Of a stretch of DNA of 46,749 nt, positions 1-9,544 are shown piece by piece. Numbering within the stretch: the first letter of the stretch is position 1; every line of letters begins with the position of its first letter. The stretch is from Fodinibius halophilus. Lineage in GTDB: Bacteria; Bacteroidota; Rhodothermia; Balneolales; Balneolaceae. The notes below the pieces were generated by a model that saw only the letters and a list, made by a program, of their open reading frames with translations, was not told where the DNA came from and made no database searches. Position numbers and translations under genes: made by a program. The stretch is taken from assembly GCF_011059105.1 (NCBI RefSeq), contig NZ_JAALLS010000019.1, positions 1-46,749 on the forward strand. The letters are read 5' to 3'.

Positions 1-840
1 CAAGAAACTACTTCTTCACTCGAAGAGATGTCTGCACAAATTAACCAGACCGATGAAAACTCCAGTGAGGCAGAAACAGCCATGAAACGAGCTAAGCCCC
101 TGGTTAAAGAAGGAGTTGAAGCGATGGATCGCATGTCTGGAGCCATGGAAGAGATTAAAGAGTCGGCACTGGAGACGTCCAAGATTATTAAAACCATTGA
201 CGATATCGCATTCCAAACAAACCTCCTGGCCCTTAACGCAGCTGTTGAGGCAGCAAGAGCAGGAGAAGCAGGCAAAGGTTTTGCCGTAGTGGCCGAAGAG
301 GTTCGAAACCTGGCACAACGAAGTGCAGAAGCGGCTAAAAATACTTCAGAGCTTATTCAAAAATCACAAGACAGTACCGAACGCGGCACCGATGTTGCAG
401 AAGAGGTATCGGAAAATCTTGAAAAAATTGAAGACAGTGTCTCTAATGTTAGTACGCTGGTTGTTGAAATTTCAGCAGCTTCCAAAGAACAGGCTGTTGG
501 TATCCAACAAATGAATTCTACCATGACCGAAATGGACAATGTAGTCCAAAAGAATGCTTCGGCTTCTGAAGAATCTGCCAGTTCTGCCGAAGAGTTATCA
601 TCGCAAGCCAATGAGCTCAATGATATCGTTCGAGAACTCAAAAGCCTCGCCGGTGATGATCATAGCAATGTGCGGACTGCTAACAAATTCAGCAACCTTT
701 CTAATGGCACTAATAGTACAAGCGAAAATGGGCGTAATAACTCACCAACTAATGGACACTCCAGCACAAGTTCATCCAACGATGATTCTGATGCCGAGGA
801 ACTAATCCCATTTGATGATGGCGACTTTAGTGACTTCTAA
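1..840 (+). CDS. methyl-accepting chemotaxis protein, C-terminal part (5' end outside window)
   Basis: This is the cytoplasmic signalling end of a chemoreceptor, which relays ligand binding to CheA/CheW. The reading frame is already open at base 1, so the gene starts upstream of the window and the first internal ATG (28) is not the true start. The conserved hairpin tip is visible as [20 protein letters not shown], followed by [20 protein letters not shown], and both arms are long Ala/Glu/Ser-rich coiled coil. The last ~60 residues are a low-complexity Ser/Asn/Asp tail ending in acidic residues (DDGDFSDF). No CheR-docking pentapeptide is evident. The sensor domain cannot be seen, so the ligand is unknown. 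Confidence 0.95.
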   Translation, partial: QETTSSLEEMSAQINQTDENSSEAETAMKRAKPLVKEGVEAMDRMSGAMEEIKESALETSKIIKTIDDIAFQTNLLALNAAVEAARAGEAGKGFAVVAEEVRNLAQRSAEAAKNTSELIQKSQDSTERGTDVAEEVSENLEKIEDSVSNVSTLVVEISAASKEQAVGIQQMNSTMTEMDNVVQKNASASEESASSAEELSSQANELNDIVRELKSLAGDDHSNVRTANKFSNLSNGTNSTSENGRNNSPTNGHSSTSSSNDDSDAEELIPFDDGDFSDF

Positions 841-882
841 AAATTGACTAACTAATTTATTACCTAAATAGATATTACTCTC

Positions 883-1584
883 ATGAAAAAGCTCTTTTTA
901 CTCGTTCTCTTAGCTGTAACATACTCTTCGGTCAATGCTCAAAACATCCAAACGCATTATGATTTGGGCGATGACCGTCAGATGCTTACTACCACTATAG
1001 AAATGTTTAAGGCCGATGATTATGGAAGCACCTTCTTCTTTGTTGATTTCAATTACGGAGGAAAAGCTGCAAACGTCGATGGGGTATCCCTGTCGTACCT
1101 GGAAATTGCCCGGGATTTAAAATTCTGGGATAATCCGTTTACCATCCATGCCGAATACAACAGTGGCATGTTGCGCACCAGCAATTTTGCAGCTCCAATA
1201 CACAGCGCCTACTTGTTAGGGGGTGGTTATACATTTAGTAACAGTGATTTTTCTAAAACTCTGACACTGCTTGCTATGTATAAGTACATTGATAACAAGA
1301 AACAGAATAACAATTTCCAATTAACAGCAGTTTGGGGACTAGATTTCTTCGACGGCAAGGTTTCTTTTACCGGCTTCTCAGACTTCTGGAAAGAAGACCA
1401 TCTCGTTTTTGATGATTCAGGAACAGCTTCTAAAGCTGACTTTGTATTCCTAACAGAACCACAACTCTGGTACAACTTTAATGACCATTTATCTGCGGGT
1501 ACTGAAATTGAAATCAGTTCCAATTTTGGGGCACATAAAGGGGTAATGATAAATCCCACCCTCGCTATGCGATGGACATTCTAG
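883..1584 (+). CDS. DUF5020 / Tsx-like outer-membrane channel protein
   Basis: A 233-residue protein with a signal peptide (MKKLFLLVLLAVTYSSVNAQ, cleavage after NAQ) and alternating aromatic/polar strands ending in a C-terminal Phe (AMRWTF), typical of outer-membrane beta-barrels. The pattern TTTIEMFK..DYGSTFFFVDFNY and VSLSYLEIARDLKFW matches the DUF5020 family of Bacteroidota, related to the nucleoside-specific Tsx channels. A role in nucleoside or small-solute uptake is inferred from the family. It lies 42 bp behind the chemoreceptor gene and is followed by a hairpin terminator shared with the convergent gene. Confidence 0.8.
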   Translation: MKKLFLLVLLAVTYSSVNAQNIQTHYDLGDDRQMLTTTIEMFKADDYGSTFFFVDFNYGGKAANVDGVSLSYLEIARDLKFWDNPFTIHAEYNSGMLRTSNFAAPIHSAYLLGGGYTFSNSDFSKTLTLLAMYKYIDNKKQNNNFQLTAVWGLDFFDGKVSFTGFSDFWKEDHLVFDDSGTASKADFVFLTEPQLWYNFNDHLSAGTEIEISSNFGAHKGVMINPTLAMRWTF

Positions 1585-1610
1585 TATTACCACCTACTTT
1601 CTAAGCATAA

Positions 1611-1650
1611 AAAAAGCGCAACAGCCAGTACAGGTGTTGCGCTTTTTGTT
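1611..1650. terminator. bidirectional intrinsic terminator
   Basis: The arms AAAAAGCGCAACA and TGTTGCGCTTTTT (1611-1647) form a 13-bp stem with an A-run on the left and a T-run on the right. It sits between the convergent genes ending at 1584 (+) and 1675 (-) and can serve both. Confidence 0.85.
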
Positions 1651-1674
1651 TTTAAATAAGGATAGACAGAATCA

Positions 1675-4600
1675 CTAGAACTCTACCGATTTGAACTGCT
1701 TGAATGGGCTCAATTCGGCCTTGTCCATTGTTTCAATATACACAGGCCATTCTGTTTCAAAGAAGCTATTAATTTTAGTAACTGCTTCTTCGACAGATCC
1801 CCGGGCTTTTTCCATCAAGCGCTTCTCTTTCTGGGTCGGTCCGCCAATAGCCCCTCTCAGATAACTACTTGGCGCCCAGAGATCGCGTACTACTGTTGGC
1901 TCAGGATTTCGAACAATTCCCTGCTTGTCGTCATCTTCTTCTCCTAATACAAAGTTCAACAATGATTTTACAGAATCCTGTACTGCTTTTGTTTCGGCTT
2001 CAAGTGAATCTATACGATCTTCACTGATGCTCTCTGCTTTCTTGGCATCAGCGATAAGATTCTCGGCTGTCTGGATCATTTCTTTTGCCTCGAGAAGATG
2101 GTTTGTTGCTTCGGCGGCAGTACCTCTTAGCGACATTAATTCATACTGCATCTCCTTCACAGCTTTTAGATCGTTTATATCATACTCGATACGAGGATCA
2201 AAGTGAACCTGTACCGTTGTAGAATCAGACTGTTCGCCATAGGTCATTTTCACTTTATATTTGCCCGGCAATACCTCAGGACCGGCAGGCTCCGGGGCAT
2301 TTTCTTTTGGCATTCGACGGCTGGGTCCACGCACGCCCTTTTCTCTTAAGCCCCAAGTTGTTCTGTTTATTCCATTGTGCTCAGGAGTATCTTCAAATGT
2401 CCTTATTTTTCCACCTGCGTTGTCATAAATTTCTATGGTTACTTTCTGCTCTTTCTTCTTTTTATCTGTTTCGCCATCATCACTGCTTTCATCTTTCACA
2501 ACAGAATACGTAAGACGAGCTCCCATCGGACGATTTTCACCTTTGAAGATGGCATCTCCGGCAAAACGCGTTCCCGAAGCTTGGAAAGTAGATGCTAAAT
2601 AGGCATCGGGAGCAGGATACACATTCACTTTCTTATCCAGCTCTTCTGTACCCTTGCGAGCAAGTTCACGTAACGGACGTATATCATCCAGCACCCATGC
2701 TGCACGGCCGAATGTACCTATTACCAGATCATGCTCGCGGGGATGAATCACCATATCATAGGTCGAAGCAGTAGGATATCCGTTAGTCCATTTAGTCCAG
2801 TGTTCGCCGCCGTCAATACTTACATATAGACCAAGCTCGGTACCGGTAAACATCAGATTAGGCTCTACAGGATCTTGCACAAAAGAAAGCGCATACCCCT
2901 CAAGCCCTTTTCCTTCTACAATATTTTCCCAGCTATCACCATAGTCTGTCGTACGCATAACGTATGGCGCCCAATTATTACGCCGATAATCATTGAGTAC
3001 CACTATCGCTTCTCCTTCATTATAACGGGAGGTTTTAATCTGTGTAACCCAACTACCTTCTGCCACATCATCGAAATTATCTGAAACCTTTGTCCAGCTC
3101 TCGCCATCGTTTCTGCTGACGTGAACATTCCCATCATCACTACCGGCCCAAATAATTTGATCTTGTAAACGGCTGGGCGCAATAGCAGTAAGGGTGGTAT
3201 AATTTTCAGCCCCGGTAGCATCATAAGTTAGCCCACCGCTCTTGTGCTGCTTCTGCTTGGTCGTATCGTTTGTTGTCAGGTCCGGTGAAATAATCGACCA
3301 GCTATCCCCTTGATTGGTACTCTTATGAACAAACTGGCTCCCAAAATAAACGGTTTTATCATCAAAGGGGTCCAGTGCAATAGGAGCATTCCAGTTAAAA
3401 CGCAACTCTTCTCCCTCCGGATTTACAGGCTGAGAAAATCGTGAGTGACCGGTTTCCAGATCTACACGGCCGACATTTCCCTGCTGCGACATTGCATAAG
3501 CATATCGGGCATCACTGGAATCGATGACAACATCAAACCCATCCCCAAAATAGAGTTCTTGAAAATACGAATTCCGAATTCCGCCTTGGCGCCAGATATA
3601 GGCCGGCCCCTGCCAAGAACCATTATCTTGCATTCCGCCATACACATTGTAGGGGTATTGCATATCCACATTGATATGATAGTACTGGGCAACAGGAATA
3701 TTCTCGATAAACCGCCATGATTCCCCACGGTCATGAGATATATTCATTCCCCCATCATTACCATCAATCAGGAACGAAGGGTCCTCCGGATGAATATAAA
3801 AGGCGTGATGATCGGGATGAATATAGTTGTAATAAGGATAGATACTTTCGAATGACTTTCCTCCATCTTGACTTACCGATAGAAACGAATACAAACTATA
3901 CACCCGGTTTTCATTCTGGGGATCTACATAGATATCAGCATAATAAAATGGGCGGTTCCCCATATCACTGTCCTCCGACATCTCAACAGTCTTCTCCCAA
4001 CTGTAGCCTCCGTCATCGCTGCGATACAACGCATTATTTTTAGACTCAACCCAAGCATATACACGATCGGGATTGCTAGGTGCTATAGCCAGGCCAATAC
4101 GTCCCAATGGACCTTTGGCTAAGCCATCATCAGCAGTAATCTCTGTCCAACTTTCACCGCCATCCATCGAGCGATATAATCCGGATCCTTCTCCCCCCGA
4201 TTCAAAAAACCACGGCCATCGGCGGTATTCCCACATCGCTGCAAACAATTTGTTGGGATTCGACGGATCCATCACTAAGTCAGCAACTCCTGTTCTGTCG
4301 TTATTGTAAAGAATCTTTTCCCAGGTTTTTCCGCCATCAGTAGTCTTGTATACTCCACGAGCTTCCGTATCTCCCCAGGGGTTACCCTGTGCACCTACAT
4401 AAACAACATCCGGGTTCTCGGGATGTACAATGATACGGTGAATGGTTCGAGTTTCTTTTAAGCCCATATATTCCCAGCTTCGGCCACCGTCGATACTTCG
4501 GTAAACACCGCCTCCCATAGTTGCACTGTTTCGGGGGTTTCCTTCACCGGTTCCTACCCAAACAATACTTGGGTTCTTTTGATAGATATCGATAGCACCA

Positions 4601-4893
4601 ATAGAGTGTACCTCTTGGTCATCAAAAATAGGCTTCCAATCAACACCCCCACTTTCAGACTTCCATAATCCGCCTGAAGCAGCACCGCTGTAAATAACAT
4701 CCGGGTTATCTGTAACCACATCGATGGCGGTAATTCGACCACTCATACCTGCCGGACCGATATTTCGCGGTTCCATATCTTTCAGTTTATCCATATCGAG
4801 ATTCTGAGCATTCATCCCGGCAGCTAAAAACAGCGCCATTAACGCTGTTAGCATGATCCTGCTCATACCCTTTTTAAGTAAAGAAGTTTTCAT
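1675..4893 (-). CDS. secreted Vps10/sortilin-like Asp-box beta-propeller protein (glycosyl hydrolase-like)
   Basis: A 1072-residue exported protein; the signal peptide ends at AAGMNAQ. At least ten Asp-box motifs (S-x-D-x-G-x-[ST]-W, e.g. SIDGGRSWEYM, TTDGGKTWEKI, SMDGGESWTEI, SDDGGYSWEKT, SHDRGESWRFI) run through residues ~70-720, giving one or two ten-bladed propellers of the sortilin/BNR type. The C-terminal ~300 residues hold a beta-sandwich-like part (KVTIEIYDNAGGKIRTFEDT) and a helical Glu-rich segment. This large family is common in Bacteroidota and is often annotated glycosyl hydrolase, but the substrate is usually unknown. Secretion to the periplasm or surface is clear; enzymatic activity is not proven by the sequence. 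Confidence 0.85.
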   Translation of the reverse strand: MKTSLLKKGMSRIMLTALMALFLAAGMNAQNLDMDKLKDMEPRNIGPAGMSGRITAIDVVTDNPDVIYSGAASGGLWKSESGGVDWKPIFDDQEVHSIGAIDIYQKNPSIVWVGTGEGNPRNSATMGGGVYRSIDGGRSWEYMGLKETRTIHRIIVHPENPDVVYVGAQGNPWGDTEARGVYKTTDGGKTWEKILYNNDRTGVADLVMDPSNPNKLFAAMWEYRRWPWFFESGGEGSGLYRSMDGGESWTEITADDGLAKGPLGRIGLAIAPSNPDRVYAWVESKNNALYRSDDGGYSWEKTVEMSEDSDMGNRPFYYADIYVDPQNENRVYSLYSFLSVSQDGGKSFESIYPYYNYIHPDHHAFYIHPEDPSFLIDGNDGGMNISHDRGESWRFIENIPVAQYYHINVDMQYPYNVYGGMQDNGSWQGPAYIWRQGGIRNSYFQELYFGDGFDVVIDSSDARYAYAMSQQGNVGRVDLETGHSRFSQPVNPEGEELRFNWNAPIALDPFDDKTVYFGSQFVHKSTNQGDSWSIISPDLTTNDTTKQKQHKSGGLTYDATGAENYTTLTAIAPSRLQDQIIWAGSDDGNVHVSRNDGESWTKVSDNFDDVAEGSWVTQIKTSRYNEGEAIVVLNDYRRNNWAPYVMRTTDYGDSWENIVEGKGLEGYALSFVQDPVEPNLMFTGTELGLYVSIDGGEHWTKWTNGYPTASTYDMVIHPREHDLVIGTFGRAAWVLDDIRPLRELARKGTEELDKKVNVYPAPDAYLASTFQASGTRFAGDAIFKGENRPMGARLTYSVVKDESSDDGETDKKKKEQKVTIEIYDNAGGKIRTFEDTPEHNGINRTTWGLREKGVRGPSRRMPKENAPEPAGPEVLPGKYKVKMTYGEQSDSTTVQVHFDPRIEYDINDLKAVKEMQYELMSLRGTAAEATNHLLEAKEMIQTAENLIADAKKAESISEDRIDSLEAETKAVQDSVKSLLNFVLGEEDDDKQGIVRNPEPTVVRDLWAPSSYLRGAIGGPTQKEKRLMEKARGSVEEAVTKINSFFETEWPVYIETMDKAELSPFKQFKSVEF

Positions 4894-4999
4894 ATACCCT
4901 CAATTTCGTTTCTGAATTATTTGCTGTTTTAAGATTACTTATGCTATTGAATGCAAAAGCGAGTTGCAAGACTGTGATGTAAAAAAATGTTGTTAATAA

Positions 5000-5026
5000 A
5001 AAAAGCCCCGAAGACTGCCGGGGCTT
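5000..5026 (-). terminator. intrinsic terminator of the metalloprotease gene
   Basis: The stem AGCCCCG / CGGGGCT has a T-run (an A-run on the plus strand, 4993-5004) on its minus-strand 3' side. It lies just downstream of the minus-strand gene ending at 5071. Confidence 0.8.
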
Positions 5027-5070
5027 TCTATTTGAAACAAGTTGTGTGTTCCCGTTAAGGTAAATAAAAC

Positions 5071-7563
5071 TTAATCATTGGGATTAAGAATATTTTCAAT
5101 ACGTACCTCAACATCATTCAGGTGCACCCTGGTAGCCCGATCCCTAACTCTTCTTTTTGTATTCTGGATATCGGCAAGCAACAGATCAAGCTGGTTACGT
5201 ACAATAGGACGAATATCCGACTGACTCACATCAACATCGGTCCAGCCAATAAACTCCTTAAATGCATCGGGAATACTTGGCAACTCCTCCGTCATCAGGT
5301 ATTCCATGCGTTCAATATACGCTCTCTGCAGATTTCGTCGATATACATCAATGGCATCGTTGTCATCGAGCTCACTCCAGATACCATGACGAAGGTCATC
5401 CATCATCTCAAAGGCATCATAGGTATCTTCAGAAGAACGTGCATCAAATTCAATGAGTCGGGCGATGCGCTGCGGATCGGTGACCTCATTAAGTACATCC
5501 ACCTGTGCATCACGCATATTATCTACAACTGTTGACTGATTGATCCGATCCAGCACATCACTGTTGAGAGCCCATTCCGGGGTATGGAATCCATAATCGA
5601 TTAGGAAATCCATGGCACGCTGCTGTTTCTCTTCAGAAACAAACTCGTAAACCGGCCCGTCTTGGTTATAGGTCTTATGGTTCTCGTAGACCCCTCCAAT
5701 ATTCTTGGTTACGTGTCCCATATACCGTCCCCATTGATTAAACACGCTACCGTAAAGCTCATCAAGCTCCGCAAAATCTTCACCATCCTGCTTTGTCCAT
5801 TCTACCAGGTTAGCGGTAATACGCTTGAGGTTGGCAATACCGAGCTCACTGGCTTTCATGGCATCGTTACCAAGATCTTCATTTTGCGATCGGGGATCAA
5901 TTTTACTGCCTGATTGACGACCATAGAAGTAGACCGGATCGTCAGCTCGCTTGCGCGTCCACTCATTAAGTTTGGCCTCTTTCTCCTCTTTGCTCATATC
6001 CTCAGGGAACCACGAATAGCCCCATTTAACAGACCATTTGTCATACGCTCCTATATCGGGTCCAAAACTTTCAACCCCATCGCCTGGCTGAGCTATGTAA
6101 TTAAAGCGTGCATAGTCCATGATAGATGGTGCCGTTCCATGCGTGGAGGTAAAGGACGGAGAACGCAGCGAGTCAACAGCGAATGCATAACTGGAGCCCC
6201 AGTTGTGTGGCAGCCCTAAAGTATGCCCCACTTCATGCGCCGAAACGAAACGGATGAGATCACCCATTACTTCATCTTTAAAATGTACCGACCGGGCATC
6301 GGGATTAGCTGCTGCTGTCTGTACAAAGTACCAATTTCTGAGCAAGCTCATCACGTTATGGTACCAACCGATATCACTTTCTAAAATCTGTCCCGTTCGC
6401 GGATCATGCACATGCGGCCCGTATGCATTTCTGATATCAGATGCGAAATACCGGATTACAGAATATCGCACATCTTCCGGACTCCATTCAGGGTTCTCCT
6501 CTTCAGATGGGGGATCTTTAGCAATAATAGCATTTTTAAAGCCTGCTGCTTCAAAAGCCTCTTGCCACATCTCCACTCCTTCTTTAAGATGTGAGCGCCA
6601 TTTTTTGGGTGTAGCCGGATCTATATAATATACAATGGGTTCTACCGGCTCTACCAGTTCCCCGTTCAGATATGCTTCTTTATCTTTGGGTACCAATTTA
6701 TAGCGGGTAACAAACTGTTTCTTTTTCGCCTTATGAGCATTGGTCCCGTAGTCAGTTTGTTGCACACTAAAATAGCCTACTCTATTGTCATACGAACGGG
6801 CATCCATTTTTTCTTTAGGCAACAACACCATACTGTGATTGATCTCCAGAGAAATCGTCCCCGTAGAGGCACTTGAAGGCGGCTCAGATGCCTCATAAGT
6901 CATCCAGTTACGGGCTTCAATATTTTGGGGATAACTGTGAATATGTTCAATAAAAGAACGATCGGTATCCAGGCGGCGTACCCGGTATTGCTCGCGCCGG
7001 CTACTTTGCAGTCCCAACGAAGGCACATCTTTGGCGTACAGATCCGTAACATCTATTACAACTCCTGTCGAATCTTCACCCAGTGATCTAACATCAAAAG
7101 AGGCAATAATAGGTTCAAAATTTGAATTTTGAACCGCCTCATAAACCGGTAAAGAATCACTAGCTACATTTTCGTAGGTAACATGGCGCAGCAATATTTT
7201 GTCATCCTTCTTTTGCCAGCGAACAACCTGGGTATTCAGTTTTTCGCCGCCATACCCAATCTCATTTTGTGTTTCTGCTATACGCGAAACCAACAACATT
7301 TCGCGGCTAAGCAACGAATCAGGAATTTCGTAGAAATAATCGGACTCAATTTTATGGACATCAAAAAGCCCTTTGTCTGTTTTGGCTTTATCCGTGATTA
7401 CTTCGCTATACGGCTTAAGCCCATTTTTAGATTTAGGGCCGTTCTTCCCGTTACTCTTTGAAGAACTTTTCACTTTTTCCGAGGTAGCGCAAGATGCCAA
7501 AAAAATCACTCCGAGCACCAATACACCAAACCCCTTAAAGTTCTGTACTATCTTAGAACTCAT
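5071..7563 (-). CDS. zinc-dependent metalloprotease lipoprotein (met-zincin, DUF5117/DUF5118 type)
   Basis: An 830-residue lipoprotein: the N-terminus has a hydrophobic stretch and lipobox LASC (Cys25). The extended zinc motif HEVGHTLGLPHNW begins at about residue 443 (His443, His447, His453), the signature of metzincins, and SIMDYARFNY further on is a plausible Met-turn. The N-terminal half (DVHKIESDYFYEIPDSLLSREML) matches the DUF5118/DUF5117 arrangement of Bacteroidota zinc proteases. It is probably cell-envelope anchored and degrades extracellular or periplasmic protein; substrate unknown. It is transcribed in the same direction as the Asp-box gene downstream but is separated from it by a terminator, so the two are likely separate units. 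Confidence 0.9.
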   Translation of the reverse strand: MSSKIVQNFKGFGVLVLGVIFLASCATSEKVKSSSKSNGKNGPKSKNGLKPYSEVITDKAKTDKGLFDVHKIESDYFYEIPDSLLSREMLLVSRIAETQNEIGYGGEKLNTQVVRWQKKDDKILLRHVTYENVASDSLPVYEAVQNSNFEPIIASFDVRSLGEDSTGVVIDVTDLYAKDVPSLGLQSSRREQYRVRRLDTDRSFIEHIHSYPQNIEARNWMTYEASEPPSSASTGTISLEINHSMVLLPKEKMDARSYDNRVGYFSVQQTDYGTNAHKAKKKQFVTRYKLVPKDKEAYLNGELVEPVEPIVYYIDPATPKKWRSHLKEGVEMWQEAFEAAGFKNAIIAKDPPSEEENPEWSPEDVRYSVIRYFASDIRNAYGPHVHDPRTGQILESDIGWYHNVMSLLRNWYFVQTAAANPDARSVHFKDEVMGDLIRFVSAHEVGHTLGLPHNWGSSYAFAVDSLRSPSFTSTHGTAPSIMDYARFNYIAQPGDGVESFGPDIGAYDKWSVKWGYSWFPEDMSKEEKEAKLNEWTRKRADDPVYFYGRQSGSKIDPRSQNEDLGNDAMKASELGIANLKRITANLVEWTKQDGEDFAELDELYGSVFNQWGRYMGHVTKNIGGVYENHKTYNQDGPVYEFVSEEKQQRAMDFLIDYGFHTPEWALNSDVLDRINQSTVVDNMRDAQVDVLNEVTDPQRIARLIEFDARSSEDTYDAFEMMDDLRHGIWSELDDNDAIDVYRRNLQRAYIERMEYLMTEELPSIPDAFKEFIGWTDVDVSQSDIRPIVRNQLDLLLADIQNTKRRVRDRATRVHLNDVEVRIENILNPND

Positions 7564-7824
7564 AATGGATTATTTAGGTTAATTTTTATTTTTTGTTAAC
7601 ACCTTCAAGCATACACTTACATATAAATGATTCAAAATCATTTGCTGTCGCAATATGTAAAAACATTTTTAATACCGGTAAAAAACGCTGTACGAATACT
7701 ATCGGTCATTCGTTCGCAGCATGCCGGCTGAACATAATGAAATCAAAATTTTAATAACAGGGCTAGCCATAATCCTCTAGCTTTGTTACATTAAGCAATT
7801 AATAATGATAAAAATAGAGGTCGA

Positions 7825-8427
7825 TTGGAACATCTGCTTTACTTTTTTAAGGATCTCAAACAAGTAGGAGCTATTGCTCCCAGCTCGAAATTTCTTGCTA
7901 AAGATCTGGTTTCTCAGCTTAAAAAAAGACTTACCAACGATGAATGTGCACCACTAAAAATATTAGAAATTGGCGCAGGAACAGGGCCGCTTACGAAACA
8001 AATAATCAAACATCTGCGACCAAAAGACCAGCTGGATATTGTTGAGATTCATAAAAAGTTTTTCCAAATCGTAAAAACAAAATATCGGCAAAAAAACGTT
8101 CAGGCATACCACTCCGATATACTACACTTTGATCCCAACTACCAATATGACTTTATTTTTTCCAGCCTTCCTTATGAGAATATGCCGGAAGAAGTATCGC
8201 GTGAGATTTGGGAGAAAAAACTTAACCTATGCTCCCCGGAGGCATATATCAGCTACTTCAAATATGTAAAATTCCGGGATTTCAAGAGCGACTTTGAAGA
8301 AAAAGTTGTAGAGAAATACGGTCAAAATGAAAAGATCGTTTTCTTAAACCTGCCGCCCGCCAAAGTATATACTCTGGAAGTAAATAACGGTAATACCGTT
8401 GCCTCTGACAGTGTTAATGTGGCTTAA
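7825..8427 (+). CDS. SAM-dependent methyltransferase, phospholipid N-methyltransferase (PmtA)-like
   Basis: A 200-residue class I methyltransferase. Motif I (ILEIGAGTGPLTKQI) is near residue 50, the acidic end of beta-2 is DIVEIHKKF, and motif IV is FSSLPYENMP. The opening (YFFKDLKQVGAIAPSSKFLAKDL) is typical of COG3963 phospholipid N-methyltransferases and also resembles rRNA adenine dimethylases. The start is TTG at 7825: no ATG/GTG lies in frame after the upstream stop at 7792, and AGAGG at 7816-7820 is a suitable ribosome site. The stop codon abuts the stop of the convergent gene at 8428. The precise substrate is uncertain. Confidence 0.75.
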   Translation: MEHLLYFFKDLKQVGAIAPSSKFLAKDLVSQLKKRLTNDECAPLKILEIGAGTGPLTKQIIKHLRPKDQLDIVEIHKKFFQIVKTKYRQKNVQAYHSDILHFDPNYQYDFIFSSLPYENMPEEVSREIWEKKLNLCSPEAYISYFKYVKFRDFKSDFEEKVVEKYGQNEKIVFLNLPPAKVYTLEVNNGNTVASDSVNVA

Positions 8428-8754
8428 TTAGAAAAAGCCTAAATTTAGAATTGAAAGCAGGAAGCTAAACAGGAAAGCCCAGCCAAAACCTTCTATTTTT
8501 ATTCCATCTATAAGTTCATCAACCAACATTAGCATAAGGGCATTTATTACTAAAATAAACAGCCCAAGGGTTAGCATCGTAATTGGAAATGTCAGAAAAA
8601 CTAATATCGGTTTAACAAAAGTATTAACAAGCCCCAGTACAATAGCTACGCCGAGAGCCGTTAAAAAGCTCTCAATTTTTACTCCCTTCAAAAAGTAGCC
8701 AATTACAAAGATACCGAGTCCATTGAACAGTAATGACATGATCATAACACACAC
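8428..8754 (-). CDS. four-TM 'phage holin family IV' (PF04020-type) membrane protein
   Basis: A 108-residue protein with four hydrophobic segments (LLFNGLGIFVIGYFL, LTALGVAIVLGLVNTF, FLTFPITMLTLGLFILVINAL, WAFLFSFLLSILNLGFF) and the family's LVNTFVKPIL pattern. Despite the name, chromosomal members are common housekeeping membrane proteins of unknown role and there are no phage genes nearby. The start is uncertain: MIMSLL or MSLLFN, a few codons in, fits the family better than the first Met. Confidence 0.8.
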   Translation of the reverse strand: MCVMIMSLLFNGLGIFVIGYFLKGVKIESFLTALGVAIVLGLVNTFVKPILVFLTFPITMLTLGLFILVINALMLMLVDELIDGIKIEGFGWAFLFSFLLSILNLGFF

Positions 8755-8815
8755 CTGTATTTATTGAAATTTTACAGGTGTACGAACGCCCTATAGAATT
8801 GTTTCTGCCTTATAT

Positions 8816-9172
8816 TCAGTTGAGCTCTTCCAACTTCGAAGCCAATTCAGTACATGCCTGATTACAAAGCTTTTCAAACTCTGTTAGCTGAGTATCCAAA
8901 TCCTCAGAAATATTATTCTCCTTGACCTGCTTCTCGATATTCAACACAATTGATCGTCCCTTATCCATACCCATATAGGTCATGTTGGGCTTGATCTGAT
9001 GGGCTACCTTTCCAAGTTTTTGCCACTCTTCATCAGCATAGTACTGCTTCATCTGTTGCACTAAACCGGGCATATTCTCCAGGAAAGCTTCTGTTGTATC
9101 CTTGATAATACTGTCATCGTCCATTGTCATCTCACGAAGATATGACAAATCCGTTACTTGATAATCGCTCAA
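8816..9172 (-). CDS. HPt (histidine phosphotransfer) domain protein
   Basis: A 118-residue all-helical protein that is a stand-alone HPt domain. The phospho-accepting His is in KVAHQIKPNMTYMG (His58), with the expected Lys and Gly downstream. It would pass phosphate between a hybrid histidine kinase and a response regulator, but neither is encoded in this window, so it is an orphan here. It is the last gene before the DnaA-box-rich gap at 9173-9544. Confidence 0.85.
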   Translation of the reverse strand: MSDYQVTDLSYLREMTMDDDSIIKDTTEAFLENMPGLVQQMKQYYADEEWQKLGKVAHQIKPNMTYMGMDKGRSIVLNIEKQVKENNISEDLDTQLTEFEKLCNQACTELASKLEELN

Positions 9173-9544
9173 GACTTTTTCCTATTTAGTTAATTTTGTT
9201 ATTGAAACAATAATGGCCTGTAATGTCCCATCCCAAGAACTATTACTATCAGCCGGTTAGCATAACAATGCTTATAAGTACTAATACCGTTATTTTAAAA
9301 ATTAGTGCCTTCCAATCTTTCATTAAACCATCCCCATAAGTTTAAATTATTTTTAGCCGTTTAAAGAACACATCTGTGTATAATCAATCCAAAACGTAAT
9401 ATCAAGTTATCCACAGACGCGCATACTCCATACATGTTTATCATCTATTGTCAAGAGTATTTAGAAGCACTTTTGTTACAAATTAATCTTTTTTTATTAA
9501 AATCTTCTAATTATCCACATAGTTATCCACAGGCGAGGCTACGA
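9173..9544. other. gene-free region with DnaA-box cluster; candidate replication origin
   Basis: No plausible ORF is present. There are three exact TTATCCACA boxes on the plus strand (9407-9415, 9511-9519, 9523-9531) and one TTATACACA on the minus strand (9375-9383), all matching TTATNCACA, within 157 bp. An AT-rich tract (9482-9510, nearly all A/T) abuts the paired boxes at 9511 and 9523, as in a DNA-unwinding element. Genes to the left are mostly on the minus strand and most genes from 17.5 kb on are plus. dnaA and dnaN are not in the window. It could instead be a DnaA-titrating or DnaA-regulated site. Confidence 0.55.
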
